Shown here: positions 7,470 to 16,657 of the stretch, in pieces | Position numbering within the stretch: position 1 is the stretch's first letter | Layout of the letters: every line of letters starts with the position of its first letter | NCBI RefSeq assembly: GCF_013761005.1 | Contig: NZ_JACDUS010000004.1 | Span: forward strand, 1-64,000 | DNA length: 64,000 nucleotides | Direction: 5' to 3' | Source: Desulfosalsimonas propionicica | GTDB taxonomy: Bacteria > Desulfobacterota > Desulfobacteria > Desulfobacterales > Desulfosalsimonadaceae | Program-made: the position numbers and the translations under genes | The notes under the pieces: model-generated | Told to the model about the DNA's origin: nothing | What the model saw: only the letters and a program-made list of their open reading frames with translations | The model's database searches: none

Positions 7470-9077
7470 ATGTACTCCTGGAACCTACAAAACGAACGCA
7501 TTGACGCCGAAAACTATCTGGCCGGCCGCCGGAGCGATTTTACGGCCACTTACATGCAGGTGGCCAATCTCCAGTACATCATCGAAACCCAGCCCGAAAT
7601 TGTCACCGCCGGCACAATCCATGCCCTTTGCTGCGTGCTTGAAGGAAACGAGCACGACAGCCAGCGCCAGGTCTTTTTTCTGTTTAAAAAAGCAGCCGAC
7701 GCCATTGCAGACATCATCTGCCGGGCGCCGGAAAAAGAAATGGCCCGAACGGCGGGAAAAACCCTCTCCCGCCTGCTGGCCGCACACAACGGCCATCGGT
7801 TCAGGGCTGTGGCAGAAGCCATGGGCGCCCTTCCCGCGGCGGAAAACAGGCCAGAGCAAACCCGTTTACAACTCCCGGAGCCTGCAGTCCAACCAGTGTG
7901 CGATATTTCAGCCATAGCTGGCAGGCGGTCGGTGGATCTGCTGCACTGGATGGGAAGAAGCGCCATTGTCAAAGACCCGGAAAGGCCCGAAAGCATTCTG
8001 GTGCTCAAATTTGCCCGCACCGGCCAGAGACTCTCGGAACTGGCCGCAGAAACGTTTTGGATGCAGCAATTGTCCCGGCTGGAACTGCCTGCACCCTTTG
8101 CCTTTGACATTCCCCGGCCGGCCGCGGTCCAACACGCGTCAGTGATATTTCGTATCGAGGACAAAACCCTTGCGATCCCCGAGGGCGCAGACATTGACAA
8201 GGGCCGCCACGCCATTGCATTTCAGACCGGACCGGACTATTTTGCCTATCCCAATCACCCGGACAACGGAAAAATGCCCGGCAAGGAAGAATGCCGAACC
8301 ATTCTGGAAAGAAATGCCGGCATTTTCGGGCACCTGGCATCCATTGGCATCGTCCACACCGCCCCGATCCCCCTTTTTCACAACCGAGTACAGCGACAGC
8401 GCAGAAACGATGCAGGGCTTTATCAATGGCGGCGCGCCGGCCGCCTGGACCAGTGGCTGGCATCATGCCGGTTTCCCAACATCAGCAAAAGCGGCATCCG
8501 GGACTTTGAACACTTCATCGCCTTTGACGGCCCCACCCGCCAGCTCTACGACCACATCGGCACCCATGTACTGAGCCTGGTTCTCGTGGCCGGCAGCTAT
8601 TGCAGAAACCATGATGAGGCCAGAATCGGCGTGGATGATCAGGGGTGTCCGGTGGACGCCCGGGATCTGTTTGACCGGCAATGGTTCAGCCATGTACTCA
8701 TTGATATTTTCAAATCCTATTACCAGGGCTTTACCCAAACGGCCTTTTGCGCGGACCTGCCTTTTGACCCGCAAAACCTGAGCCGCCGCCTGATCGAGGA
8801 GATGGGCGTTGACCGCCACATGGAAGAAATCCTGCGCGTTGCCGAGCAGGAGGCCATGAATGATGAGCAGTTCAGGCGGTTTCTGGAAAGCCGGGGTTTT
8901 AAACGACATTCCATTGAGGGCCTGAAAAAGGGCAGCCAGGACATCCATATCCTTACCGGCCCGCATTTGGGCGGGTTTAACCAGGCCATTTCCGTTCCGG
9001 AGCTTATCGAATACACGGCCGCCCTTTCGGCCCTGTGCATCATGGACCGATACTGCCGGCAGCGGTTTGCCGCTTAA
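7470..9077 (+). CDS. SidJ-like pseudokinase-fold protein
   Basis: 535 residues if translation starts at the ATG at 7470. A longer frame runs up into the adjacent repeat and is less likely. The N-terminal 130 residues are helical, HEAT-like. A kinase-like core follows: a glycine-loop-like MGRSAIV (about 161-167), a VLKF strand with Lys180 in the place of the ATP-anchoring lysine, Glu194 as a candidate helix-C partner, and GIVHTAPIPLFHNR (293-306), which takes the catalytic-loop position. No HRD or DFG motif is present. The pattern resembles the SidJ group of pseudokinases, whose Legionella member glutamylates proteins and needs calmodulin. The activity and target here are unknown; the assignment is from memory of motif pattern. 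Confidence 0.5.
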   Translation: MYSWNLQNERIDAENYLAGRRSDFTATYMQVANLQYIIETQPEIVTAGTIHALCCVLEGNEHDSQRQVFFLFKKAADAIADIICRAPEKEMARTAGKTLSRLLAAHNGHRFRAVAEAMGALPAAENRPEQTRLQLPEPAVQPVCDISAIAGRRSVDLLHWMGRSAIVKDPERPESILVLKFARTGQRLSELAAETFWMQQLSRLELPAPFAFDIPRPAAVQHASVIFRIEDKTLAIPEGADIDKGRHAIAFQTGPDYFAYPNHPDNGKMPGKEECRTILERNAGIFGHLASIGIVHTAPIPLFHNRVQRQRRNDAGLYQWRRAGRLDQWLASCRFPNISKSGIRDFEHFIAFDGPTRQLYDHIGTHVLSLVLVAGSYCRNHDEARIGVDDQGCPVDARDLFDRQWFSHVLIDIFKSYYQGFTQTAFCADLPFDPQNLSRRLIEEMGVDRHMEEILRVAEQEAMNDEQFRRFLESRGFKRHSIEGLKKGSQDIHILTGPHLGGFNQAISVPELIEYTAALSALCIMDRYCRQRFAA

Positions 9078-9089
9078 GGGGAAATGAAA

Positions 9090-9126
9090 ACAGCCGCCTG
9101 CAGATCAGCGATCCACGGGCGGCTGT
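9090..9126. terminator. Hairpin between convergent genes
   Basis: ACAGCCGCC (9090-9098) pairs perfectly with GGCGGCTGT (9118-9126) across a 19-base loop. It sits between the SidJ-like gene and the convergent oxidoreductase, so it could end transcription from both sides. No long T-run follows on the plus strand. Confidence 0.6.
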
Positions 9127-9151
9127 CAGAAAAATCACCAGAAAATTAAAA

Positions 9152-10858
9152 TTAAAAACGAATCCCGCACTCCTTCATGCCGGCCACGCCCGTGGCCGTA
9201 TTTAAGGTATCGGTAATGCCGCAGGACGCCAGGTTAATCTGGGCCTCAAAGGAGCGCACGCCGGTATTGCATACCAGCACCAGGGTTTTATCCTTGGGCA
9301 CCTCGTTGATCCGGGCCTGGAGCTGGTCATGGGGGATGCTTTTCCAGATATCCGGATATTTTTCCTCAAAAGGCTTGGCATCGGCTTCGGCCCGGCAGTC
9401 CAGGAAGAAATATTTGCCGCAGTCCCGGTTGTTCCAGCACTCTGCAAAGGCCTCTGCATCAACGGGCTTGTACCGGCCTTCCAAATAATTTTCCGCAGCA
9501 TTGCCCACTGCATTGACAATGTCCATGGCAGAGGCAAAGGGCGGCGAATAGGCCAGCTCCAGGTTGCTCACATCCTCGACCGTTGGCTGGTACTGCAGGA
9601 TGGCGGCCACGGCGTTGATTCGGGCATACATCCCGCTGGACTCCCCGCCGAAACCCTGGATGCCCAGCACCCGCCGGGTCTTTCGATCCACCACCAGCTC
9701 AAGGAAAATGATTTCCTTTTCCGGGTAAAAATGGGCCCGATCAAACTGGCTCACCTGGATGCCCACTGCGTCAAAGCCTTCGCTGCAGGCCCGCTCCGGG
9801 GTCAGGCCGGCACCGGCCAGTGCGCCGTCAAACAGCTTGACCACAAAAGATCCCACCGCTCCCTTGAAACAGGCGTCTCCGCCGGCCATGTTGGTTCCGA
9901 TCACCCTGCCCTGGCGGTTGGCAATGGAGCCCAAAGGATAAAATCCCGGCTTTCCGGTAATCAGATTGGTGACCTGCACGCAGTCGCCGCCGGCGTATAT
10001 ATCCGGATCAGAGGTCTGCATCCGGTCGTTGACCACAATAAAGCCGCCGGGGGCCACCTCCAGGCCCGCCTCTTTGGCCAGTTCCCCGTTTGGCGCAATG
10101 CCTACGGCGGAAATCACAAGGTCAGCCTCCAGGGTACGGCTGCCGGTTTTCACCGCTGAAACCCGGCCGTCAGTGCCCTCGATGGCCTCAACCGATTCAT
10201 TGAGGTAAAAGGTGACCCCGTTTTCCTCCATCCGGCGCTGGGCCATCTGCGAAAGGTTCCGGCTGACAAAGCCGGGCATGATCTGGCTGCAGTATTCCAC
10301 CACCGAGGTCTCGATTTCCCACATGTCGGCCAGGGACTCGGCCATTTCCAGGCCAATGAACCCGGCACCGATAATCACGGCCTTTTCCACCTGACCGCCG
10401 GTGACCAGTTCCTTGATGGCCATGGCCTGGTGCAGACTGCCCACGCTGTAAACGTTTTCAAGATCCATTCCGGAAATGGGCAGATTCTTGGCCCGGGTAC
10501 CGGTTGCCAGCATCAGCTTGTCATAGGAAAGATCGGTTTCCCGGCCGTCTGACTTGCGGACCCGGACGGTCTTGTTTTGCCTGTCAATGGACAGTGCCCG
10601 GGTGCCGGTCATGGCCTCGACCCCTTTATCGTTTTTGAAAAACGCCTCGTCGCGGACCATATGAAAGCTGGTGGAGCGCAGTTCCTTTTCATCGGTGACA
10701 TCGCCGGAAACATAATACGGAATGCCGCAGCCGCCGTAAGAAATATAGGTATCCGCGTCAACAAGGATCACCTCTGCATCCTGACGAAGACGCTTAAACC
10801 GGCAAGCTGCCTTGGAACCTGCTGCCACCGCACCGATCACCACTACACGCTCTGTCAT
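9152..10858 (-). CDS. CoA-disulfide-reductase-like flavoprotein fused to rhodanese
   Basis: 568 residues. The N-terminal FAD domain begins VVVIGAVAAGSKAACR and carries the single redox cysteine Cys44 in YGGCGIPYYVSG, the signature of CoA-disulfide reductases and NADH oxidases. A second dinucleotide site is VIIGAGFIGLEMAE, and the FAD-closing motif is IYAGGDC. The last 110 residues form a rhodanese domain with its active loop at LVCNTGVRSFE. Such CoADR-Rhd fusions reduce CoA-disulfide, CoA-persulfide or polysulfide with NAD(P)H and are linked to sulfur metabolism. It is cytoplasmic and monocistronic, and its upstream region contains repeat A copy 2. Confidence 0.85.
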   Translation of the reverse strand: MTERVVVIGAVAAGSKAACRFKRLRQDAEVILVDADTYISYGGCGIPYYVSGDVTDEKELRSTSFHMVRDEAFFKNDKGVEAMTGTRALSIDRQNKTVRVRKSDGRETDLSYDKLMLATGTRAKNLPISGMDLENVYSVGSLHQAMAIKELVTGGQVEKAVIIGAGFIGLEMAESLADMWEIETSVVEYCSQIMPGFVSRNLSQMAQRRMEENGVTFYLNESVEAIEGTDGRVSAVKTGSRTLEADLVISAVGIAPNGELAKEAGLEVAPGGFIVVNDRMQTSDPDIYAGGDCVQVTNLITGKPGFYPLGSIANRQGRVIGTNMAGGDACFKGAVGSFVVKLFDGALAGAGLTPERACSEGFDAVGIQVSQFDRAHFYPEKEIIFLELVVDRKTRRVLGIQGFGGESSGMYARINAVAAILQYQPTVEDVSNLELAYSPPFASAMDIVNAVGNAAENYLEGRYKPVDAEAFAECWNNRDCGKYFFLDCRAEADAKPFEEKYPDIWKSIPHDQLQARINEVPKDKTLVLVCNTGVRSFEAQINLASCGITDTLNTATGVAGMKECGIRF

Positions 10859-10889
10859 AACAACCCCCTTTTATTCGTGCGCTATGTTT

Positions 10890-11041
10890 GATGGCACCGT
10901 AAAAAGTCCAATATCTGCGTTACATGCAATTTTTCAGAATTTCCGGTGTAGATAAGCACCCTGCATTCTTCGAAATTGCGCAAGCCTTGATCTTGAACTT
11001 TTTACGGCACCATCTGAAATCAGACTGTTTACGATGCCATC
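10890..11041. repeat. Structured palindromic repeat, family A copy 2
   Basis: 152 bases starting GATGGCACCGTAAAAAGTC and ending GACTGTTTACGATGCCATC. The inner stems are GCAATTT/AAATTGC and GGTGT-AGATAA-GCACC; the latter replaces CGTAC/GTACG of copy 1 on both sides, a compensatory change. It lies in the 301-base gap between the CoADR-rhodanese gene and the phosphatase gene, two neighbouring minus-strand genes. The rest of that gap (11042-11159) shows nothing recognisable. Confidence 0.85.
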
Positions 11042-11159
11042 ATGTTTTGTCAGTCAGAAACAAATTTGAGCATAAGACTGAAACTAAATACTATAGGGAA
11101 TTTCCGCCGGGCAATGCAAGGGGATTTTCCGCAAAAACATCTGAAACAGGCGAAAATGG

Positions 11160-11723
11160 CTATTCCCCGTAACTCCAGGAAAGAATCAGTTCCCGCTGCA
11201 TAACGCTTTGAGGCGAGGCCATGGAAGCGGTGGCCGTATGGCGGCGAAGATCATCAATGGTATCAAGCAGGCTGGGATCGGCCGGATGGCCGTGCCTGAC
11301 AAGGTAGGCGCCCACAACCGTGCCGGTGCGGCCGATGCCGGCCCAGCAGTGAACGTAGACCGGCTTTCCATGGGCTATGGAGACATCGATTTCATCAAGG
11401 ATCTCCATAAGCTTTTTCCGGTCCGGAATATCAAAATCCCGGACCGGCATGGCGGTATAAGCCGCTTCAATTCCCTTTTGACGGGCCACAAGGCGGACCA
11501 CTTCCGCATAGGGGGGATGATGCAGGCTCAAACGTCCGATTTCCTGGGGTTCGGTCAGGTCCACTATTTTGCGGATGTCTGCGGAAAAAAGCGCCTCCAG
11601 CCGCTTTCCGGATTGCTCCGGGGTGTAGGACAGCGGATATTCACCGGCCATCAGCCGGTTTTTTTCCACCCAGTAGGCATTGCGAAACGGTATCTCCCGG
11701 GGTTCTTCCTGAATATCGGTCAT
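11160..11723 (-). CDS. Dual-specificity/tyrosine-type protein phosphatase
   Basis: 187 residues. The phosphatase loop is HCWAGIGRTG, matching H-C-x5-R with the nucleophile cysteine and the phosphate-binding arginine intact. The candidate general acid is the Asp of MPVRDFDIPD about 30 residues earlier. The family removes phosphate from tyrosine or other residues, sometimes from inositol or sugar phosphates. The gene starts inside the last codons of the thioesterase gene (ATGA overlap at 11720-11723), so the two are translationally coupled. No partner kinase is nearby. Confidence 0.78.
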   Translation of the reverse strand: MTDIQEEPREIPFRNAYWVEKNRLMAGEYPLSYTPEQSGKRLEALFSADIRKIVDLTEPQEIGRLSLHHPPYAEVVRLVARQKGIEAAYTAMPVRDFDIPDRKKLMEILDEIDVSIAHGKPVYVHCWAGIGRTGTVVGAYLVRHGHPADPSLLDTIDDLRRHTATASMASPQSVMQRELILSWSYGE

Positions 11724-12262
11724 TTGGCGTTTTCTTGGAAAAATTTTTCTTCGGATTCTTTCTCGGAGGTTTTTTCGGCCAGCCGGGCCTTGCGCCGGGC
11801 CATGGCCTCTTTGTTGCGGCGCTTTTCTTCCGGGGTACGGACAATGACCGGGGCAATGGGCCGGGGCTTCATCTGCGCATCTAAGCCCACATAGGTAATG
11901 TAGGCCGAAGCAATGTGGCGGCGCTGGCCGGTCAGCAGGGTTTCGGCCTCCACGCGCACGCCGATTTCCATGGAAGTGCGGCCGGTCAGATTCAGGCTGG
12001 CCGAAAGGATCAAAAGATCTCCGACAAATGCGGGGTGATGAAAATCCAGGCGGTCCACGGACGCGGTGACCGCGTTGCCCCGGGAATGGCGGATGGCCAC
12101 TACCCCGGCGGAATTGTCAATGAGCTTCATGATGGTGCCCCCATGCACGTTTCCGGCCGGGTTGGCATCTGCCGGCTGCATGACCTGGGAGACGATCACC
12201 ATGCTGTCTTTGACCGGCTTGCCCCCGGCTTCCGGTTCAGGGCACGCGGATGTATCTGTCAT
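11720..12262 (-). CDS. Acyl-CoA thioesterase, YciA/BACH-type hotdog
   Basis: 180 residues. The hotdog core carries ADANPAGNVHGGTIMKLIDNSAG, in which N-x-x-G-x-V-H-G-G precedes the catalytic acidic residue, and the later RTSMEIGVRVEAE strand. The family hydrolyses acyl-CoA thioesters in the cytoplasm. The C-terminal 45 residues are an extra charged, lysine/glutamate-rich tail (EEKRRNKEAMARRKARLAEK) predicted to be helical and not part of the fold. The stop overlaps the start of the protein phosphatase gene by four bases. Confidence 0.82.
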   Translation of the reverse strand: MTDTSACPEPEAGGKPVKDSMVIVSQVMQPADANPAGNVHGGTIMKLIDNSAGVVAIRHSRGNAVTASVDRLDFHHPAFVGDLLILSASLNLTGRTSMEIGVRVEAETLLTGQRRHIASAYITYVGLDAQMKPRPIAPVIVRTPEEKRRNKEAMARRKARLAEKTSEKESEEKFFQENAK

Positions 12263-12304
12263 GAAACATGTACTCCTTAAAAGTGAGCATTACAGTAGCC
12301 GGCA

Positions 12305-12634
12305 TTAAAACATCTTTTCTACAGGCCGCCGCTCCGGGACAACAACATGCGGGATGGTTTCATTGTTCCAGGCCTCGCTGACATACAGGTGGCAATAGCA
12401 GCTGCCGTATTCCCGGACATCCGGCTCCCGGTAAACACACGGGCAGATAATATCTTTGTCCTTTTCAAGGTCACCGGAAGCCAGCCGGCAAGGACAGCTC
12501 ATGTGGCCATAGCGTTCCTTGTTGGCCAGCAGCCCCTCGAGCAGCTCAAAAACCAGCTCGCGGTCCTTGTTGAAGTAATAACCCTTGGGCTCCTGCACCT
12601 TTTTGAGCTTTTCATACAGTTCTTGGGCATTCAT
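12305..12634 (-). CDS. Ferredoxin-thioredoxin reductase catalytic-subunit-like protein
   Basis: 109 residues. The cysteine pattern CPC-x14-CPC-x12-CYC resembles the catalytic chain of ferredoxin:thioredoxin reductase (plant-type CPC-x16-CPC-x8-CHC). In that enzyme a [4Fe-4S] cluster next to an active disulfide passes electrons from ferredoxin to thioredoxin. Spacing differs and the last triplet is CYC followed by His, as in non-photosynthetic relatives. No variable subunit is adjacent. Its start overlaps the stop of the glutaredoxin-like gene by four bases, so the two proteins are very likely a redox couple. Confidence 0.8.
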   Translation of the reverse strand: MNAQELYEKLKKVQEPKGYYFNKDRELVFELLEGLLANKERYGHMSCPCRLASGDLEKDKDIICPCVYREPDVREYGSCYCHLYVSEAWNNETIPHVVVPERRPVEKMF

Positions 12635-12891
12635 GAGATTCCCAGCGCCTCCTTGATTTCATCTTCCTTGTAACCGACAATGACTTTTTCACCGATTCGG
12701 ATGGTTGGAAACGAGCAGCGGGGATTTAACGCCTTGACATCCTCGAGCACTGCCTGACGCTCTTCGCTGTCGAGCAGATCCACCTCCACGGAATCATAGC
12801 TGACATTGCATTCATTGAGCAGTTCCTTTGCCCTTTTGCAGTGTCCGCAAGTACTTAATGCATATACCTTAATGTCTTGTTCATCTGTCAT
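12631..12891 (-). CDS. Glutaredoxin/NrdH-like small redox protein
   Basis: 86 residues. The start at 12891 is preceded by aaggag at good spacing; a longer in-frame start exists at 12948 without such a site. The active site is STCGHCKRAKELL, a C-G-H-C dithiol, and the cis-proline segment is CSFPTIRIGEKVIVGY. This is a thioredoxin-fold disulfide reductase of about the usual length. It is the natural electron acceptor of the overlapping FTR-like protein, and such a pair would draw electrons from ferredoxin in place of NADPH. Confidence 0.82.
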   Translation of the reverse strand: MTDEQDIKVYALSTCGHCKRAKELLNECNVSYDSVEVDLLDSEERQAVLEDVKALNPRCSFPTIRIGEKVIVGYKEDEIKEALGIS

Positions 12892-12980
12892 GTTCACAAC
12901 TCCTTGGGGCATCGGCTGAACCTGGATTTTCAACAAGCGGCCTGTCAATCACACCCGGGTTGATCAATATACCGGGGTCT

Positions 12981-13613
12981 TCACTCAAACCGCACAACCA
13001 TTTCCTCGTAAGATTTGCGCCATTTTGCCGGCAGAAGGGTTTTGTCTGACCTGAAATACCCTACGGACAAAAGCAGCGGAATCCAGTAATTTGCCGGAAT
13101 ATGAAATTCCCTGCGCACGCCCTCGATGTCAAAGCCATCCATGAGATGGGTATCCACTCCAAGATCCTTGGCCGCAAGCATCAAAGACATGGCGAAAAAA
13201 CCGGTATTTTTGCAGGCAAAGGCCGCCTGCCGCTCAGTACTTGCACCATACAGGTTCTTGCAGGCATCATGGAACCACTCCCGCTGGGATTCTGACATCA
13301 TACCGATTTTCACCAGGGAGTCAAAATTTTTCTCCACAAAGGGGTGACCGGCCTGCCAGGCATCCATATCCGCCAGCACAATCAGGGTCACCGGTGCTTC
13401 GCTGACCTTGGGCTGATCCCATGCGTGCTTCTGCAGGCGCAGTTTCTCCTCATGATCCCGCAGGACCATCAGGCTCCAGGGCTGCAGGTTGAAGCTTGAC
13501 GGGGCCTTGGCCGCGGTTTCAATGATCTGGCGCAGCACATCATCGGCCACGTCCTGTTGCGGATCAAAAAAATTCACCGCCCTGCGGTTGTCCATGACCT
13601 GTTTGAAGTCCAT
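12981..13613 (-). CDS. Nitroreductase-family flavoprotein
   Basis: 210 residues. It starts MDFKQVMDNRRAVNFFD with the basic N-terminal FMN-contact RR, followed by the PSSFNLQPWSLMVLRD motif typical of the family. The C-terminal half has the DTHLMDGFD and ...PLLLSVGYF segments. The family comprises FMN dimers that reduce nitro-groups, quinones or flavins with NAD(P)H. The natural substrate is unknown. It lies between two short redox or metal-binding genes on the same strand. Confidence 0.85.
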   Translation of the reverse strand: MDFKQVMDNRRAVNFFDPQQDVADDVLRQIIETAAKAPSSFNLQPWSLMVLRDHEEKLRLQKHAWDQPKVSEAPVTLIVLADMDAWQAGHPFVEKNFDSLVKIGMMSESQREWFHDACKNLYGASTERQAAFACKNTGFFAMSLMLAAKDLGVDTHLMDGFDIEGVRREFHIPANYWIPLLLSVGYFRSDKTLLPAKWRKSYEEMVVRFE

Positions 13614-13634
13614 CGCAGTTCCTTTTCCGGCCTT

Positions 13635-13838
13635 CTATTTCATGGCCTGGCATTCCTTGTCCCACTCCGGACAAGCGTCTTTCATGGCCACTTCGTATTT
13701 TTCCATGCACTGGGAGCATTCCAGCTTCGCATTGGGCACATTGCCGAATTTTTTCTCAATTTCCTCAGGGGTCAGATGCATCACGGCACTGCACCCGCAC
13801 TGGGGACATTTTGCTTTTAAGCGGTATTGTTTGGCCAT
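13635..13838 (-). CDS. Small zinc-ribbon-like protein
   Basis: 67 residues from the ATG at 13838, which follows an aaaggagg site. Two knuckles, KCPQCGCS and ECSQCMEK, are arranged as a one-zinc ribbon, with extra cysteines near the C-terminus (DACPEWDKECQ). No enzymatic domain is present. It could be a metal-binding adaptor or a nucleic-acid-binding protein. The gene precedes the nitroreductase on the same strand by 21 bases. Confidence 0.65.
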   Translation of the reverse strand: MAKQYRLKAKCPQCGCSAVMHLTPEEIEKKFGNVPNAKLECSQCMEKYEVAMKDACPEWDKECQAMK

Positions 13839-13890
13839 AACGAAACCTCCTTTGCTGTCATCAATCAATTACAATTGTTATCCGGGTTCA

Positions 13891-15846
13891 TCAGGACGGG
13901 GCGTCCACTGAGTCCCCCTGTATTTCCAGAAACCGTCCAAGGGCGGAAAGCAGCCGGGGCGCAGTTTGGGGATTTTGCCGGAGCCGCTTTTCCGACGCCT
14001 GAAACGTTTTTTGGGCCGCCTCGTAAAAACGCTGTTCATCGGTGATCCGAAAAAGCCGGACACAGTTTTGGGCAGCCACGGAGTTGGCCGCGGGGATCAC
14101 ATTGTCTGTCAAATCCCTGGGCCGCATGATCAAATGTTTGTCCTGCTCTGCCGCTGTCATGAAAAACCCGCCCTGTTTGTCATCAAAAAACAAATCCAGC
14201 ATGACAGCCCCCATCTGCCGGGCCTCCCGGAGGTATACCGGATCAAGGTTATGTTCATAAAGATCAAGCAGTGCCTGCACCAGCATGGCATAATCGCCGG
14301 CCATGGCAAAAACCGCCCGCTGCCCGTCAGCCCATCTCCGGTAGAGTCGTCCGTCTTGTGAAACCATGCGGGTTAGGATAAAGTCAACCGCCTTCCGGGC
14401 CCTGTCCAGATAAGCCTCATCCCCGAGAATCCGGGATGCCTTGACCAGGGCCGATATCATCAGCGCGTTCCATTCAACAAGAATTTTTTCATCCCGAAAC
14501 GGCCGCGGGCGGCGGTTTCGGGCCGTGCGCAGCTTTTCTGCGGCCTGTCGGACAATGGATTCAACCGCTTTTTCCTCCATGCCGGTCTCCCGGGCAACCG
14601 CGTCGATGCTGCGCGCTTCATACAAGATGTTTTTGCCGGAAAACTCACCGGACGGATCGGCCTTGACATTGCCGTTTTGCCCCACGCCGTAATACCGGCA
14701 GAAAATCCCGGATTCGTCTTTGTCCAGAATGGAATCAATTTCTGATTTTTCCCAGACATAAAACGCGCCTTCGGTCTTATGGCCGCCAGGTGCCGGTGAG
14801 TCCGAGGCCGAAAGATCCAGGGGATAGCTGTCAGCATCTTCTGCAGAATAAAATCCGCCCAGCTCATGGGTCATGTCCCGGTGGATGTAGTCCAGGGTTT
14901 GCCCGGCAATGCGGGCAAAACGGATATCACCTGTGATCTCGTAAGCCTCAAGCAGCACCGGGATCATCTGAGCGTTGTCATAAAGCATTTTTTCAAAATG
15001 GGGCACGTGCCAGGCATTGTCTGTGGCATACCGGTGAAATCCACCCCCGAGATGATCGTAAACCCCGCCGCGGCTGATTTGTGAAAGGGTGTGGACAGCC
15101 ATGTCCAGGAATTTTTGACCATTTTGCGCCCGATCATTGTCAAACCGCAGAAGGCGGTAATAAAACAGCAAAAACCGCAGAACCGCAGGCATTGGAAATT
15201 TGGGCGCCCGGCTGAAGCCGCCGGCTTCCGGATCATAATTTTCGGCAAACCCGGCTGCAGCCGCATCCATCAGGGTCTTGTCCGGGCGGTTTTGCCCGGC
15301 GCCGGCTTCCATCTCCTGGAGATGGGCCTTTACCGCAGCTGTGATGTTTTCCGCAGAGGTCAGCAGTTTCTGCCGCTGTTCAGGGTCCTGCCAGGCCCGG
15401 CCAACGGATTCCACCACCTGTTTCCAGGAGGCCATGCCGAAGCGCTGACGGGTCGGAAAATACGTGCCCCCGAAAAAAGGTTTGGCCTCCGGGGTTAAGA
15501 ACACGTTCAAAGGCCAGCCCGCCGACCCGGTCAGCGCTGAGACGGCCGTGATATAGATCTGATCCAGATCCGGCCGCTCTTCTCTGTCGATTTTGATATT
15601 GACCAGATTTTCGTTCATGATCCGGGCGGTTTCCGGGTCGGAAAAGGATTCATCTGCCATCACGTGACACCAGTGGCAGGTGGCATACCCGATGGAAACC
15701 AGCACCGGCTTGTTTTCTGTTTTTGCCTTTTCAAAGGCCGCATCTCCCCACGCAAACCAATCCACTGGATTGTCTGCATGCTGGAGCAGATAAGGGCTTT
15801 TTTCATGTTTCAGCCGGTTTGCATTTGCGCTTTGCGATACTGTCAT
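13891..15846 (-). CDS. DUF255 thioredoxin-domain protein (YyaL/SPATA20 family)
   Basis: 651 residues. The N-terminal DUF255 thioredoxin-like domain contains the hallmark [18 protein letters not shown] and the CHWCHVM motif (C-x-x-C). The remainder is an alpha/alpha-toroid like that of glycan-processing enzymes, with segments such as [11 protein letters not shown] and WNALMISAL. The family is universal but poorly understood; the C-x-x-C could be redox-active. Length is slightly under the usual 670-700. It has no operon partner upstream; the next gene downstream on this strand is the small zinc-ribbon gene, 52 bases away. Confidence 0.85.
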   Translation of the reverse strand: MTVSQSANANRLKHEKSPYLLQHADNPVDWFAWGDAAFEKAKTENKPVLVSIGYATCHWCHVMADESFSDPETARIMNENLVNIKIDREERPDLDQIYITAVSALTGSAGWPLNVFLTPEAKPFFGGTYFPTRQRFGMASWKQVVESVGRAWQDPEQRQKLLTSAENITAAVKAHLQEMEAGAGQNRPDKTLMDAAAAGFAENYDPEAGGFSRAPKFPMPAVLRFLLFYYRLLRFDNDRAQNGQKFLDMAVHTLSQISRGGVYDHLGGGFHRYATDNAWHVPHFEKMLYDNAQMIPVLLEAYEITGDIRFARIAGQTLDYIHRDMTHELGGFYSAEDADSYPLDLSASDSPAPGGHKTEGAFYVWEKSEIDSILDKDESGIFCRYYGVGQNGNVKADPSGEFSGKNILYEARSIDAVARETGMEEKAVESIVRQAAEKLRTARNRRPRPFRDEKILVEWNALMISALVKASRILGDEAYLDRARKAVDFILTRMVSQDGRLYRRWADGQRAVFAMAGDYAMLVQALLDLYEHNLDPVYLREARQMGAVMLDLFFDDKQGGFFMTAAEQDKHLIMRPRDLTDNVIPAANSVAAQNCVRLFRITDEQRFYEAAQKTFQASEKRLRQNPQTAPRLLSALGRFLEIQGDSVDAPS

Positions 15847-15999
15847 ATTTCATCCTTATTCTTCCAAACATAATATGCTGAAAAAAATTTGCCACCCGAT
15901 TTCCTTCAGTAAGCCGGCCGGCCAAGGGCATTAACTGTATCCTGACACAAAAATGTATCACGTTCTTATACCCGTGAAACAAACAATGCTGTCATCTGC

Positions 16000-16362
16000 T
16001 CAAATCCCGGCCAGTTGTCCTTCCAGCCACTGGCGCACCTCTCCCTCAATGGCATAAACCCCCTTTTGGTAACCTGTATCATGGCGAAAACGCCGGACCA
16101 GCCAGTCCGGCATGGCAATTTTGGCCAGTTCCTCTGCCTGCTCGGAATTGCGTCGAATCAGGTAAATCACCGGCGGTTCATCCCATGCGTAAACCACGAA
16201 ATAATGGGAAACATCGGACTTGGAGCGAATCACGTACTTTCCGTAAACCCAGTTGTTGCCCCATTCCAGATAGAGGCGCACGGCTTCTTCCGGGGTCATC
16301 TCCCAATCAATTTCATTGATAATTTCAGGCTGTCGGCGCAGCTGCTCAATGTCTGTCATCAT
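16000..16362 (-). CDS. DVU0772-family small protein
   Basis: 120 residues. The start at 16362 has aaaggag upstream, and a second ATG follows immediately. The body reads EIDWEMTPEEAVRLYLEWG then KSDVSHYFVVYAWDEPP and VYLIRRNSEQAEELA. I recognise this as the DVU0772 family of sulfate-reducing bacteria, named after a Desulfovibrio protein. No function is known. Tryptophan-rich, no transmembrane part. Divergent from cooS with about 295 bases between the starts. Confidence 0.65.
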   Translation of the reverse strand: MMTDIEQLRRQPEIINEIDWEMTPEEAVRLYLEWGNNWVYGKYVIRSKSDVSHYFVVYAWDEPPVIYLIRRNSEQAEELAKIAMPDWLVRRFRHDTGYQKGVYAIEGEVRQWLEGQLAGI

Positions 16363-16552
16363 TGGTTTTTCTCCTTTTTTCGGTAAAAACAGAACTTCAA
16401 AATCCAATCCTGGCATTTTTCCTGCTCTTATTTAGATGCACGAACCATGCCTTTTCCCTCTTTTTTGCTGAAATCATTATCAAAACGCCCCTGTCATCAA
16501 AATATGGTCTTTTCCGCGCAATCGACAAAAATTCATGGCATGTTTCTTGAAA

Positions 16553-16584
16553 TATGTTTCTCAAGGATTATTATTTGAAACATA
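16553..16584. promoter_or_regulatory. Dyad upstream of cooS
   Basis: TATGTTTC (16553-16560) and GAAACATA (16577-16584) form a perfect 8-base inverted repeat with a 16-base spacer, 73 bases before the cooS start. It could be an operator or part of the leader. It does not match the CooA, FNR or HcpR site spacing that I know. Confidence 0.35.
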
Positions 16585-16657
16585 CACGCTCAAAGCGCCG
16601 GACGAACCGGCGGCAACAGGCTTATTGAAAAGCCCAATCCATTTAAACGGAGGTTGT

